64,000 nt of DNA from Prevotella sp. P3-122 (GTDB lineage: Bacteria > Bacteroidota > Bacteroidia > Bacteroidales > Bacteroidaceae): contig NZ_NPJH01000041.1 in assembly GCF_002251365.1 (NCBI RefSeq), positions 62,001-126,000 on the forward strand. Direction: 5' to 3'. Positions within the stretch are counted from its first letter, which is position 1; every line of letters starts with the position of its first letter. The notes below the pieces were generated by a model. The model had not been told where the DNA came from, ran no database searches, and worked only from the letters and a program-made list of their open reading frames with translations. Of the stretch, positions 28,055 to 37,770 are shown piece after piece. A program made the translations under genes and the position numbers.

Positions 28055-28867
28055 ATGAACATGGGAAACATTATTGACCAGGAAGCCTTGAGGAGGAAGT
28101 TCAACCCCGAGGGGTCTGTGCTACGCAGGCAGCAGCACCGTATGTTGGAGATACTCCTTGAGGTGGACAGAATATGCAAGAAACACAATATCCGCTACTG
28201 GCTGAGCAGCGGAACACTCATTGGTGCCGTGCGCCACAAGGGCTTCATACCCTGGGATGATGACCTCGATATAGAGATGCTGCTGCCCGACTATGAGCGC
28301 CTGATGAGGGTATTGCCCGACGAGCTGCCGTCAACCATGGCCCTGCAGTCACAGGACACCGACCCCAACTATTTCTTCTTTTACGCAAAGGTGCGCGACC
28401 GCCGCTCGCACCTTGAGGAGGGCAACCGCTATGACCGGGTATGGAAGGAGCAGGGCATATATATCGACATATTCCCGTTCTACAAGCAGCCATTGTGGAT
28501 TCACATGCTCTCGGAGAAATTGCAGGGACACGTATACAAGATAATGAACAGCATGGGAGACAGCAACCGTGAGATGTGGAAGGTAAGGGCCATCACCCGC
28601 TTCAACCGCTACGTCAGCTACCCCGTCCTACGCCTTCTTTGCCGAATGTCTAAGGCACGCGAGACCTACGGGCTTGGAATACCGTATCATGATCCACGAC
28701 ACATGGAAGACACATTCCCATTGACAACAACCGAGTTTGAGGGTCATCAGATGCCTATCCCCGGCAACGTCCATGCTGCTCTCACCCTGAAGTATGGCGA
28801 CTACATGAGGATGCCGGACATCGACAAGATTATGCCGCATGTCGGCAAGCTGGAGATTTATGAATAG
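28055..28867 (+). CDS. LicD-family phosphotransferase
   Basis: This 270-residue cytosolic protein has the LicD/fukutin-type core SGTLIGAVRHKGFIPWDDDL, with the acidic metal site at Asp68-Asp72 (DDDLD). Family members transfer phosphocholine, or an alditol phosphate in fukutin-like enzymes, from a CDP donor to a glycan. The upstream TagD-like and SDR genes supply a plausible donor pathway. An alternative start is the ATG at 28061. It is the last gene of the operon, closed by a strong bidirectional terminator. Confidence 0.87.
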   Translation: MNMGNIIDQEALRRKFNPEGSVLRRQQHRMLEILLEVDRICKKHNIRYWLSSGTLIGAVRHKGFIPWDDDLDIEMLLPDYERLMRVLPDELPSTMALQSQDTDPNYFFFYAKVRDRRSHLEEGNRYDRVWKEQGIYIDIFPFYKQPLWIHMLSEKLQGHVYKIMNSMGDSNREMWKVRAITRFNRYVSYPVLRLLCRMSKARETYGLGIPYHDPRHMEDTFPLTTTEFEGHQMPIPGNVHAALTLKYGDYMRMPDIDKIMPHVGKLEIYE

Positions 28868-28899
28868 CAGGCATGCTGTTTGACTGCTGCACGAAAATA

Positions 28900-28944
28900 G
28901 CCTCACCCCCGAACTTTGCCAAAGGCGAAGGACGGGGGTGAGGC
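28900..28944. terminator. Bidirectional intrinsic terminator between licD-like gene and sprA
   Basis: GCCTCACCCCCG (28900-28911) and CGGGGGTGAGGC (28933-28944) form a 12-bp GC-rich stem. The plus strand continues TTTATTT and the minus strand continues CTATTTT, so it can serve both convergent transcripts. Confidence 0.85.
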
Positions 28945-28967
28945 TTTATTTGTGGCGTGTGGTTCTG

Positions 28968-31900
28968 TTACCTTGTCAGACTGAACTTTATGCTCAGACC
29001 AAAGTCCTGAGTTGTTGTCGGATAGCTGCTGCTGCTCAGAAGCGGCGTGTTGGTCTGACGGTCATAGTAGAAACTCATGGTGAGCAGCCTGCTGACGGTA
29101 TAGTCGGCAGAGAAACTCAGTTTGAAGGCGTTGTTGCCGTTGCTTGCCGAGCTGGTCAGTGAGGCTATGTCCCTGACGATGGTAGCCTGCTTGCGAAGGC
29201 TGAGGTCGAGCCGCATGTTCAGGTCATGGTTCACTCCTCCCTTTGCGTTCTTTGCTGTTGACTTGTTATCAGCGTTGTCTTTCTTTCCCGCACCTCCTTT
29301 CACTGCCCTATGGTTGCGTGCGCCGAAGAGTTGGAAGTTGTTGATCTTGTATCCGGCCCCGAACACCCAGTCATGTGATGTGGCCTCGTTTATCTGTACG
29401 CTCGTCATTGACAGCGACAGCACCCTTGTAGTGCGGTATTCAAGCTTGCAGGTGAGGTTGTTGTGCAGCGTGACATCAACACCGAGCAGTGGCGAGAACG
29501 CCTCGTTGATGCTCACTGTGGAGACATTGAACATGGACGACGGTACGGGGGAACCCGTGGTGGCATCGGTAACGAAGCCGACTGTCTCGCCCATCACCTC
29601 CATGAATGTGGAGTATGTGCTGTAGGAGCCTATTGCGAAGATGCTCTTGTATGCGTGGTTGAGGTTCACGCTCTTGAAGATATCGCTGAACCAAGGCAAC
29701 TTGCTAAGACCACTGTAGCGTATGGTCCAGTTGGGCAGCAACCGTGACAGAGCGGGGAATATGTCGAGCGAGCTTCCACCCATGCTGGTGTAGGCAGAGA
29801 GGAATGCCGGAATCATCACATCACTGCTGTACTTGCTTACTCCTCCGTTTGCCGGGTCAAAGGTCTGTCCTGCCAGAGTGGTGCCCGAGGGGTAGGTGAG
29901 GCCAGAGTAGCGTGCCTCCACTCTCTGGCGGAACGACTCCAAGGAGTTGCAGAAGGTCTCGAAAGACTTCGAGTGGTAGCCGTTGTTGGCATCGCCAACA
30001 CCTTCGAAGGCGCTCTTCAGCGAGAGTGTGGTCATGGTGAGTGTTCCGCTCTCGGTTGTGGGGTTGCCCTGATACATATACTGTATGCTGCGTGCCTTGG
30101 TGCGTGTGCGCGAGGCATTGAGGTCAATCTTAAGGTTCTTCACCGGCTCAAGGGTCATCTTGACTTGCAGGTCCTCGGTAGAGCTGGTGGTGGCTGGCGT
30201 TGCCACAGAGTCGTTCATGAGCAGCCAGTTGTTTTCCCGTGCCTTTTCTATGTAGGAGTCACCCGTTAGTCCAAACGCAAAGTCGAGGCCTGGCGACATC
30301 ACTCCCGTGCCTTTGGTCTGTCCGAAGGCGTCTCCGATGTTGGGCATGAAGCCTGGCAGCGTCATGGCATATTGGTTGCGGTAGGAGATGCCTACTGAGC
30401 GCACCATCATAAGTACGCGTGCCATGGCTTGTGCGGTCTTGTACCATCCCTTGTTCTCAAGAGGCTCCTTGGGGGTGACGGAGATTTTCACTGACAGGGC
30501 GGAGTCTACCTTATTGGTAATGACAATCTTGTTGGCGTCAGTCTTCTTGTATTTCAGTTCGAAAGTCTTGCCGTCCTCAGTCTTGGCTGTGACGATGAGT
30601 CGCTTGGTGTTCTTGCCGTGCTGCACGGTGATGGTGGTGTCGGGCATTAGCTTTACCTCCTTCTCGTAGGTTTTCTTGTTCTTAGGCAGCTGGTCTTTCT
30701 GCTTCTGTGCCTTCTTGTCCGCTTTCTCGTCGGCCTTGTCCTTGGCGTCCTCTGCGCCGTTGCCCTCGCCGCCTTCGGCCTTTGCCTTTGCCTCCTGCGC
30801 CTTCTTCCTCTTCTCTGCTTCCTTGGCCTTGGCCTTGTCTTGCCTGCGCTTGTTCAGTTCGTTGCGTGAGGGTTCCTTGTTGAACTTATCGTTGGTAGCC
30901 TTAAGGAATGGCACCATGTTGTAGAGTTTCTCAAGGTTGAGTGTGGAGTTTATGTTCAGGTTGCGGTTGTTGCTGATGGTATTGCCGAGTGAGGTTCCGT
31001 CCTCAAGGTCGGTGCCTCTAACCCACTGGTATGTGGCGTTGTAGGACATGTCGGCGTTCACCCAGCTGAATATGGGCAGGAGGTTGAGCGGCAGCTGGTA
31101 GGATGCCTGGAAGGACTGGTTGTAGTTGAGTGGCTTACCGAAGTGGCGTAGGCTGGTCTTAACAGAGTCTTTCCATGCCTGATACCTATCGGGATAGAGG
31201 TCCTTGTTTATGGGGGTGTATGGCTCCTCTATCTCTGCGTGGGTTGCGCTCTGGAAGTTGGCGTGAAGGTTCTTCGTGAGGTCCCATCTTATGTTGAAAT
31301 CCCTGTTCCAAAGGAACTGCTCGCTGAAGGTAAGCGGCAGCTGGTTGCCCTCTGTAGACTCCATGTCCCTTTCCTGAAGCTCGTAGTAGCTGCGTGTTAT
31401 ATCGGTGTTGAAGCCTATGGTCTGCGGCAGCCAGTTAAGTCCGAACTTCTTTAGTATGTCGTACCACTTGCTCTTCGACTTTATTTTCTTGAAAGGCTCC
31501 CATGCCTTGTATACTGGTGTCCAGGCATAGTTCATGGAGCCTCGCCAGTTGTCCTCATTCTCATATACGGTGGTCTCGCCCGTTGTGTGGTTGTGGGAGT
31601 GGCTGTATGAGAATGAGAAGTTGGCTGGGTCGTAGGGCATGGGGTGCCGTTTGTTTTGTATGCCCACACGCACGTTGGATAGCGAGAAGTTGGTCTGTGT
31701 GGTCTTAGTGACGGCGATGCTCTCTATGGAGTCTCGCTCCTGTTTTGAGCCTGCCGACTCTAAGGCGTCATCGAGAAGCATGTCGCTGTCGAGAGGGTTG
31801 TATTTTGGTGAAATCTTCTCCTTTGTAACGGAATAGTAGAGTGGTACCGACACCTTGGCCTTGTCAGGGAAGAATTTCCCGAGGTCGAAGTTGGTGGTGA

Positions 31901-34900
31901 CGGTGTAGTTGCCAGTGTCGTCGGTGGTGCGTTCGGCTACACCCTGCTCCAGTCCGCCAAAGCCCTGTGAGACGTAGCGTCCCTGCACGTTTACGGAACC
32001 GAAATCGGAGAGCTGCACGTTGAGGTTGCCCTGTGCTGCCCATCCTCCTGAGTTTTCGTACTCCTTAAGCCTTAGCTCGTTAATCCATACCTCTCCGCTC
32101 TTGTTCTGCGATGCGAGGTTCCTTACACCTATGACAACGGTCTTCACCTCGCCAAGAGTAGGGTTACCCATGATGGTTACCTTGTTCTTTGGCTGCGAGG
32201 CATCGTATGCGCTGTAGGCCCTGTTGTAGGATGCCAGACCGTTGGCCTTAGCCTGGTTGCGCTCTTTCTTTAGTTTCGTGAACACGGTGAGGGGTATGTC
32301 TACCATGTTTTCCTGCGGCCACACGGCCTCGCAGTCTGCCAGCAAGTATTTGTCGTACAGGCGTCCTCCAGGCGTTAGCTTTAGTGGCACCTCGTACTCG
32401 TAGTAGTTGCTCTTATAGTCGCTGCCGAGCCTTACGAAGAGTGCCAGCTGGTCATCGCCAAGATTGGTGACGTCGTTCTCCAGTGCGTTGGCATGCACGT
32501 ACATCTGCATGCGGCGGTACTGCCGCAGGTCAAGGGTGGTGTTCTTGTATATGCACTTGGCCTCGCCAGGCGACATGCCGGTGAGAGTCATGGACAACGA
32601 CTGCTCGTTGGCTTCGGTGAGCTGTGGCTGTGTGGGGTCCTGGTCACGTCTGATGCCTGGAGGCAACACGTAGTTGACGGGAGTCTTGTCGTTGTTTTCC
32701 TCAATGTTGACGGCTGCTGTGGATATTGTTCCGCTGCCAGCTACGGAGTTGTCAAGTGTCTGCTCGTATATTCTCCACTCTCCCCTTACTAGGTCGAGGC
32801 TTCCGAACCTCATTACCACTGGATGGGCAAAGCCCGTAAGGAACATGCGCATGAAGCGTATGCTCGTGAAGTCGTTGATGGAGCCTACCTTCTGCTGGTA
32901 CTCCCTGAGTGGTATGCGGAATTGGTACCATGTAGCGGTGCCCTTCTCACCGTTGCGCAGTGTCGATGTGTATACCCGTTTGTCAACAATATGGTTTTGT
33001 CCCACCACCATGTCTTGCGGTCGTATGCTCACATGGTACTGGAAGTATTTCTCATACTCGTTGAGCGTATAGTCCTGGTTTATGTCCTCTACGTCGGGAG
33101 TGGTCTTGTATGACGTGTCGTAGTTCTCTGTGCGGTTGTCGGAGTCTGGGGAGTTGCCCTGCGGGTTGTTTATATACTTGTACCTTCTGAGAATGGAAGC
33201 CTGCATCTGGTCGTAGTCGCTTCCGCGGAAGTAGTGGTAGTTGTCGTTGGCCGGATCGTTGTATATGGAGTCCCATACGGCAGCGTTCACCTTTCCCTGT
33301 ATGTCGGTGAGGAATTGCTGGTATGCCTGGAATGCCCGCTCCTCGTCGTCGTTGAGCCCGTTGAAGCCTACGTCCTGCAATGCCCTGCTGCCCTTGGTGG
33401 TGGCAAAGGCGTAGGTGACAGTCGATTGCGTGGGTATCTTTCCCCACTGTGTGGTGATGAAGCTCTGTGAGCCGTCAACGGGCATGCCGCTCTCGTAGAA
33501 TTTCTTTCCGTCACGCAGGATGTCCTCTGACACCTCGCCGAGGTTAATGTAGAAGTCGCCACCATATTCGGCGGCATTAGGCTGCTCGTTGGTGTAGATG
33601 AAGGGGTCCATGAGCCAGAACTCCAGATACTCGATGTTCGCCGTCTCGAAATCGTTGGTGTCCAGTCGCCTCATCATTCCTCCCCAGTGTGTGGTGGGGT
33701 TGAGTAGAGAGCCGTCTGTGGCCACGTCGGTGCAGAAGTTGTATGGGCCTCGCTCGTTGGGGTAGTATGCGATGTTCAGTATTGGCAGCGTGGCTGTAGC
33801 TCCGCTGTAGCTGCTCTGGTCGCGGTTGGGGTATAGCTCGCGTACGTAAATCTCGCGCACGTAGTGGTTCGACAGCTGGTCAAGGTCACTCTTGATATGG
33901 CTGGGCGTGAGCGATGATGAGCGGCGTGTGAACAACGGGTCGATGTTGTACCATGCCATCTGCGAGCGGCGATAACCGCTCGTAAGTCCTGTCTTGTCAC
34001 CGTATTCGGGGAACATTGTAGGTACGCTCGACAATATCCACGAGGTAGGGGTAGACACGTCTATCTTGGTGGTGTTGTTCTCGAAATCGTCGATGTACGA
34101 TGCATTGTCCTGCGTACCCTTGCTCTGGCCTGCAAACAGCTTGGCAAACTCACCAGTAAACGATATTGTTGACGGCACGGTGAGGTGCAGGCCCGGCAGC
34201 TTGTCGAGCATGTTTGTGAGCCACTGGCTCTCGGCCTTCCAGTTGATGTTGAGGCCCAGCATGGTATTGTTCAGTGGCTCGTTGCCCATGGCCACCTTGG
34301 TGGTGAGGGGCTGCTCAGAGAGGTGCTGGAATGTTCCTGAGAGCTGGAAATTCTTGGAGAAGTCATACTCCCAGTTGAGTCCATACATGGTCTTCCTCTC
34401 CTGTGCGTAGTCGGTCTGGCTCTCCAAGGAGACGTTTACGGCCGTACCGGCATCGATGATGCTTTGGTTGATGATTTTCACTTCGCCGGCGTTGTAGTCC
34501 ACGGTATAGTCAGAACCTTCGGTAAGGGTCACGCCTCCTGCCGTCACCACTACCGAGCCTTGCGGCACGTTTGCGGCACCGAGAGAGATGACGTTGTCGG
34601 CCGAGCCCTTGAACTGTCCCATGAGTACGAACTTGTTCTTCTCGGCAATCTGCTTTGCTATGGTCTTCGTGGAGTCGTACAGCTCGGTGAAGGCATATCC
34701 GTCGGCCTTTTGTCCCGACACGCCTTTTGACACAAGATAATTGCGCAGGTAGCTGCCAAACGGCTCCGCAGCGGGGAAGAACACACGGCCGTTGGACACT
34801 GTGTAGCCCTCCACATAGTCGAAATAACCGTTGGAGTGTGCCTTGTTGTTGTTGTCAAGCCTGTCGGCGCCCAGCACCTTGATGAGCGTCTGGTCCTTGA

Positions 34901-36635
34901 CTTGTGTCTCGGGTATATATGTGATGTATACTCCCGTGGTGTCGCTCTGATACTTGACGTCGAGTCTGAACTTGTCCTTCTCCACCGTTGACGCAAGTGC
35001 GTAGACATTCTTCATCATAAGGTCCCAGTTGCCTTGCTGCGGACTGTTACCCGTGTTCTTAAGCGACTTTACGAATAGGGCCTGATTTACATCGGTGATG
35101 TCAGAGGCGAACTCGCCCACCTGATATGTTACTCCGCCATAAGTATACTCGTATGCCACGGCGAGCACCTGGTCGGTGTTGAGCGTTGTCTTTAGCGATA
35201 CGTAGCCCAGTGCGCTGTTGACAGTATACTCCGACGAGCTGAGCAGGCGGGCACTCTGCAGCTTCTCGTAGTCGCTGCCGCCCACAAATCCTCCGATGGC
35301 GTCAAGTACGGAACTTGTCTGGTCGATGTTTCTTGCTGCGACATACTGTCCTACCATCTGCGCATACTCAGTGTTGGCACCGTTGGCAGGAACGGTTGTC
35401 CCAGTCGGTTGCCACAGAGAGTTTGATATGTGTGAGCTTTCGCCAAGGTCGGTCAGGGCGATGATGTTTCTGGTGTTTGCCGTAGAGCCCGTCTTGTTGG
35501 TAACCCATATCTCAACACGGTTGACGGTTACGCCCGTAGTGAGGTTGGGCAGTGACTTCATGGCATCATCATACTTGTCGCGGAAGTAGTGGGAGAGGAA
35601 GAAGTGACGGTTCTCCTCGTAGTCGGCAACGTTTATTTCGAATGGTGTCAGCTGTACGCCTCCCTTCGTGGAGACGCTCTTCGACGATGCTTTCTTCTGC
35701 GATACCACCGTCTGCAGCTTCAGCTTACCGAACTGCATGTCAGTCCTGATGCCGAAGAGTGAGCTGGCACCAGTGATAAGCGAGGAGTTGCTGGGGAATG
35801 ACACGTTGCCGGCCTCGACGAGCTTAATGATTTCGTCCTCCTTTCCATCGTATTTCAGCTTCATGTTCTGGGTGTCGAAGTCGAAGGTGGCATCGGTGTT
35901 GTAGTTGAGGTTCATGTTCACCTTGTCACCCACCTTGCCGTTGACGTTGAGGTTTATCTTCTCGTCGAAGTCTATGGTTGTGGTCTTGCGGTTGCGTATG
36001 GGGAGCGACGGGTTGTCGATGTTCTTCATGGTTGCGCCAAACTTCAGCTCTGCCGTTCCCTGCGTTTTTATGCGCACGCCACCCGGACCGAATATCTTCT
36101 CTGCTGGTCCAAGGTCGAAGTGCATGTCGGAGAAGTCGAACTTCTCTTTACCCTTGGCTTTGTATATCTCGTCGTTCTTCCCACGGAAGAAGGCATAGCG
36201 TTCTTGTCTTTCGGTCCATTCGGCATACTCCTCGGGAGTCATCATTATGGGTGCGTCGACCCATGTGCCAGCCACTTTTGTGCCTACTACATAGCGGTCG
36301 AGGGTGTCATTGTACTCAATGTCCCATTTCATGTTCTCTGGCCGTTGAAGGTCTATGACGCTGTTCTCCAGGTCGCTGAGGGTCATCGGCGTTATGCGCT
36401 GTATCCTCCATCGTGGATGCAGCAGGGAGTCTGGTATGGTGTCCTCGGCTATTTCCAGCTTAGGCATCTTGGGCCTGGCATTGTTGTTGTCCTGAGGCAG
36501 TTTGGTGTTGGCGACCGTTGGCTGTGCCGTGCGTCTGCGAGGTATGACATTCTGGAAAAGAGTCACGCCAAGAGCATAGCTGACTGTCAGTACGGCCAGC
36601 AATACCATTGTCGTAAACTTTTTCCTTATCCTCAT
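28968..36635 (-). CDS. sprA: Type IX secretion translocon SprA (Sov)
   Basis: This 2555-residue giant outer-membrane beta-barrel forms the T9SS translocation pore. The N-terminus has an export signal (MRIRKKFTTMVLLAVLTVSY). Family signatures include GPAEKIFGPGGVRIKTQG and the long repeated beta-strand architecture ending in a terminal aromatic strand (DFGLSIKFSLTR). Usual length is about 2400-2500. A Lys/Ala/Glu-rich low-complexity insertion of about 70 residues (DNA about 30660-30870) explains part of the excess. ruvA lies directly upstream on the same strand. It works with PorV and PorU, also encoded in this window. Confidence 0.96.
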   Translation of the reverse strand: MRIRKKFTTMVLLAVLTVSYALGVTLFQNVIPRRRTAQPTVANTKLPQDNNNARPKMPKLEIAEDTIPDSLLHPRWRIQRITPMTLSDLENSVIDLQRPENMKWDIEYNDTLDRYVVGTKVAGTWVDAPIMMTPEEYAEWTERQERYAFFRGKNDEIYKAKGKEKFDFSDMHFDLGPAEKIFGPGGVRIKTQGTAELKFGATMKNIDNPSLPIRNRKTTTIDFDEKINLNVNGKVGDKVNMNLNYNTDATFDFDTQNMKLKYDGKEDEIIKLVEAGNVSFPSNSSLITGASSLFGIRTDMQFGKLKLQTVVSQKKASSKSVSTKGGVQLTPFEINVADYEENRHFFLSHYFRDKYDDAMKSLPNLTTGVTVNRVEIWVTNKTGSTANTRNIIALTDLGESSHISNSLWQPTGTTVPANGANTEYAQMVGQYVAARNIDQTSSVLDAIGGFVGGSDYEKLQSARLLSSSEYTVNSALGYVSLKTTLNTDQVLAVAYEYTYGGVTYQVGEFASDITDVNQALFVKSLKNTGNSPQQGNWDLMMKNVYALASTVEKDKFRLDVKYQSDTTGVYITYIPETQVKDQTLIKVLGADRLDNNNKAHSNGYFDYVEGYTVSNGRVFFPAAEPFGSYLRNYLVSKGVSGQKADGYAFTELYDSTKTIAKQIAEKNKFVLMGQFKGSADNVISLGAANVPQGSVVVTAGGVTLTEGSDYTVDYNAGEVKIINQSIIDAGTAVNVSLESQTDYAQERKTMYGLNWEYDFSKNFQLSGTFQHLSEQPLTTKVAMGNEPLNNTMLGLNINWKAESQWLTNMLDKLPGLHLTVPSTISFTGEFAKLFAGQSKGTQDNASYIDDFENNTTKIDVSTPTSWILSSVPTMFPEYGDKTGLTSGYRRSQMAWYNIDPLFTRRSSSLTPSHIKSDLDQLSNHYVREIYVRELYPNRDQSSYSGATATLPILNIAYYPNERGPYNFCTDVATDGSLLNPTTHWGGMMRRLDTNDFETANIEYLEFWLMDPFIYTNEQPNAAEYGGDFYINLGEVSEDILRDGKKFYESGMPVDGSQSFITTQWGKIPTQSTVTYAFATTKGSRALQDVGFNGLNDDEERAFQAYQQFLTDIQGKVNAAVWDSIYNDPANDNYHYFRGSDYDQMQASILRRYKYINNPQGNSPDSDNRTENYDTSYKTTPDVEDINQDYTLNEYEKYFQYHVSIRPQDMVVGQNHIVDKRVYTSTLRNGEKGTATWYQFRIPLREYQQKVGSINDFTSIRFMRMFLTGFAHPVVMRFGSLDLVRGEWRIYEQTLDNSVAGSGTISTAAVNIEENNDKTPVNYVLPPGIRRDQDPTQPQLTEANEQSLSMTLTGMSPGEAKCIYKNTTLDLRQYRRMQMYVHANALENDVTNLGDDQLALFVRLGSDYKSNYYEYEVPLKLTPGGRLYDKYLLADCEAVWPQENMVDIPLTVFTKLKKERNQAKANGLASYNRAYSAYDASQPKNKVTIMGNPTLGEVKTVVIGVRNLASQNKSGEVWINELRLKEYENSGGWAAQGNLNVQLSDFGSVNVQGRYVSQGFGGLEQGVAERTTDDTGNYTVTTNFDLGKFFPDKAKVSVPLYYSVTKEKISPKYNPLDSDMLLDDALESAGSKQERDSIESIAVTKTTQTNFSLSNVRVGIQNKRHPMPYDPANFSFSYSHSHNHTTGETTVYENEDNWRGSMNYAWTPVYKAWEPFKKIKSKSKWYDILKKFGLNWLPQTIGFNTDITRSYYELQERDMESTEGNQLPLTFSEQFLWNRDFNIRWDLTKNLHANFQSATHAEIEEPYTPINKDLYPDRYQAWKDSVKTSLRHFGKPLNYNQSFQASYQLPLNLLPIFSWVNADMSYNATYQWVRGTDLEDGTSLGNTISNNRNLNINSTLNLEKLYNMVPFLKATNDKFNKEPSRNELNKRRQDKAKAKEAEKRKKAQEAKAKAEGGEGNGAEDAKDKADEKADKKAQKQKDQLPKNKKTYEKEVKLMPDTTITVQHGKNTKRLIVTAKTEDGKTFELKYKKTDANKIVITNKVDSALSVKISVTPKEPLENKGWYKTAQAMARVLMMVRSVGISYRNQYAMTLPGFMPNIGDAFGQTKGTGVMSPGLDFAFGLTGDSYIEKARENNWLLMNDSVATPATTSSTEDLQVKMTLEPVKNLKIDLNASRTRTKARSIQYMYQGNPTTESGTLTMTTLSLKSAFEGVGDANNGYHSKSFETFCNSLESFRQRVEARYSGLTYPSGTTLAGQTFDPANGGVSKYSSDVMIPAFLSAYTSMGGSSLDIFPALSRLLPNWTIRYSGLSKLPWFSDIFKSVNLNHAYKSIFAIGSYSTYSTFMEVMGETVGFVTDATTGSPVPSSMFNVSTVSINEAFSPLLGVDVTLHNNLTCKLEYRTTRVLSLSMTSVQINEATSHDWVFGAGYKINNFQLFGARNHRAVKGGAGKKDNADNKSTAKNAKGGVNHDLNMRLDLSLRKQATIVRDIASLTSSASNGNNAFKLSFSADYTVSRLLTMSFYYDRQTNTPLLSSSSYPTTTQDFGLSIKFSLTR

Positions 36636-36699
36636 AGTAACCGTTTTTTTTTATTTAAGTTTCTGAAGTACTCAATGTGCTTGGGTGTTAATCCCTTAG

Positions 36700-36755
36700 T
36701 TTTGAGCATAGGAACTCCTCAAACCTCTCAAACTCCTCAAACCTTTCGAACCTAG
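36700..36755. repeat. Low-complexity CTCAAACCT tract between ruvA and sprA
   Basis: CTCCTCAAACCTCTCAAACTC and following imperfect units fill the ruvA-sprA gap, in the sprA upstream region. No promoter matching the consensus was found here. Confidence 0.5.
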
Positions 36756-36757
36756 TT

Positions 36758-37375
36758 TTATTTTATCCTCTTCAACGCCTCCTTGACAACAGTCTCCACA
36801 GCCATTGTCGGGTTTTCGGTGAGTATCTGTTGCACAACCTTGCTGCTTGGGGCAGGGGAGAAGCCAAGCATTGTAAGCGCGCCGACGGCCTCGTCCCTGA
36901 CACCCATGTCGAACGTTGGTGCCGTAGTAGTGCCTCCTGCATGCAGCTTGTCGGCAATGCCCTCGGCGACAATCTTGTCCTTCAGGTCAACGATGATGCG
37001 TTGCGCGGTCTTCAGTCCTATTCCTTTGATGCTCTTTATCAGCCTCTCGTCGGCATTGGCAATGGCATTGCACAGCTCGGCAGGCGACAGGCTCGACAGC
37101 ATCATCCTTGCCGTGTTGCCTCCTACGCCGCTCACGCTTATGAGAAACCGGTAGAGGTCGCGTTCCTGTTTGGTGGCAAAGCCGAAGAGAGTGAACGAGT
37201 CATCACGCCCGCCTGTCACAAGAGCCTCATGAACATACAGCTTCACATCCTTCTTGCCCTGTATGCACGTATATGTATTAAGCGAGATGTTTAGGGCATA
37301 GCCAACTCCCGCAGCCTCGACAACAGCCATGGCGGGCGTCAGCTCTGTCAGCTCACCCCGTATGTATTCTATCAT
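36758..37375 (-). CDS. ruvA: Holliday junction branch migration protein RuvA
   Basis: This 205-residue protein, which tetramerises in the family, binds four-way DNA junctions and recruits the RuvB motor. It has the N-terminal OB domain (MIEYIRGELTELTP), two helix-hairpin-helix motifs (SVSGVGGNTARMML and SIKGIGLKTAQRIIVDL) and the C-terminal RuvB-interacting domain (DEAVGALTMLGFS). The length is normal. sprA follows 122 nt downstream on the same strand. Confidence 0.95.
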   Translation of the reverse strand: MIEYIRGELTELTPAMAVVEAAGVGYALNISLNTYTCIQGKKDVKLYVHEALVTGGRDDSFTLFGFATKQERDLYRFLISVSGVGGNTARMMLSSLSPAELCNAIANADERLIKSIKGIGLKTAQRIIVDLKDKIVAEGIADKLHAGGTTTAPTFDMGVRDEAVGALTMLGFSPAPSSKVVQQILTENPTMAVETVVKEALKRIK

Positions 37376-37562
37376 ATTACAATATATTTAAGTATATATA
37401 CTCTTTTCTTATAACGCTATCTCTCCCTGGATTATTGCATCAGGGATGAAAGAAATGCCGCAGATTCAACTGGTAAGTGCAAATTTGCGAAACATTTTCG
37501 TAAAAGCATATTCTTGGAGTTGAGAAGTTGCGCCATTTCTTGACTTTATTGGTGGAAGGGGC

Positions 37563-37602
37563 TTGGGGACATTGACCCTATTCTGCGGGTCAATGTCCCC
37601 AA
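37563..37602. repeat. Perfect 16-bp REP-like inverted repeat
   Basis: TTGGGGACATTGACCC (37563-37578), an 8-nt loop, and the exact reverse complement (37587-37602) make a strong cruciform. A related sequence sits at 41168-41199. The interval 37376-37770 holds this, the dispersed element core, and no gene. Confidence 0.8.
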
Positions 37603-37639
37603 ACCCCGTGCCAGCAGTACTGCCCCATGACCCTGTAAT

Positions 37640-37710
37640 CACGCGCTGTAAGCGCAAAAACGTATAACCCAGGGTAAATGTAGCGTAACGAAGTGACACC
37701 CTGGGTTATC
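37640..37710. repeat. Dispersed element copy 3 (core only)
   Basis: GCGCTGTAAGCGCAAAAACG is followed by ATAACCCAGGGT (37664-37675) and the exact reverse complement ACCCTGGGTTAT (37698-37709). It matches the cores at 11591-11645 and 18722-18778 but lacks their ~95-bp lead. Confidence 0.8.
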
Positions 37711-37770
37711 CACGCATTTATCTATAGCTCTCCTAATTTGCTCCAGCCCTTCAAGGGTGGAAATCTTCAA

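Noticed and set aside
28968..36635. Many plus-strand ORFs of 60-210 codons inside sprA
   Set aside because: These are antisense shadows of a continuous 2555-codon frame with clear SprA features.
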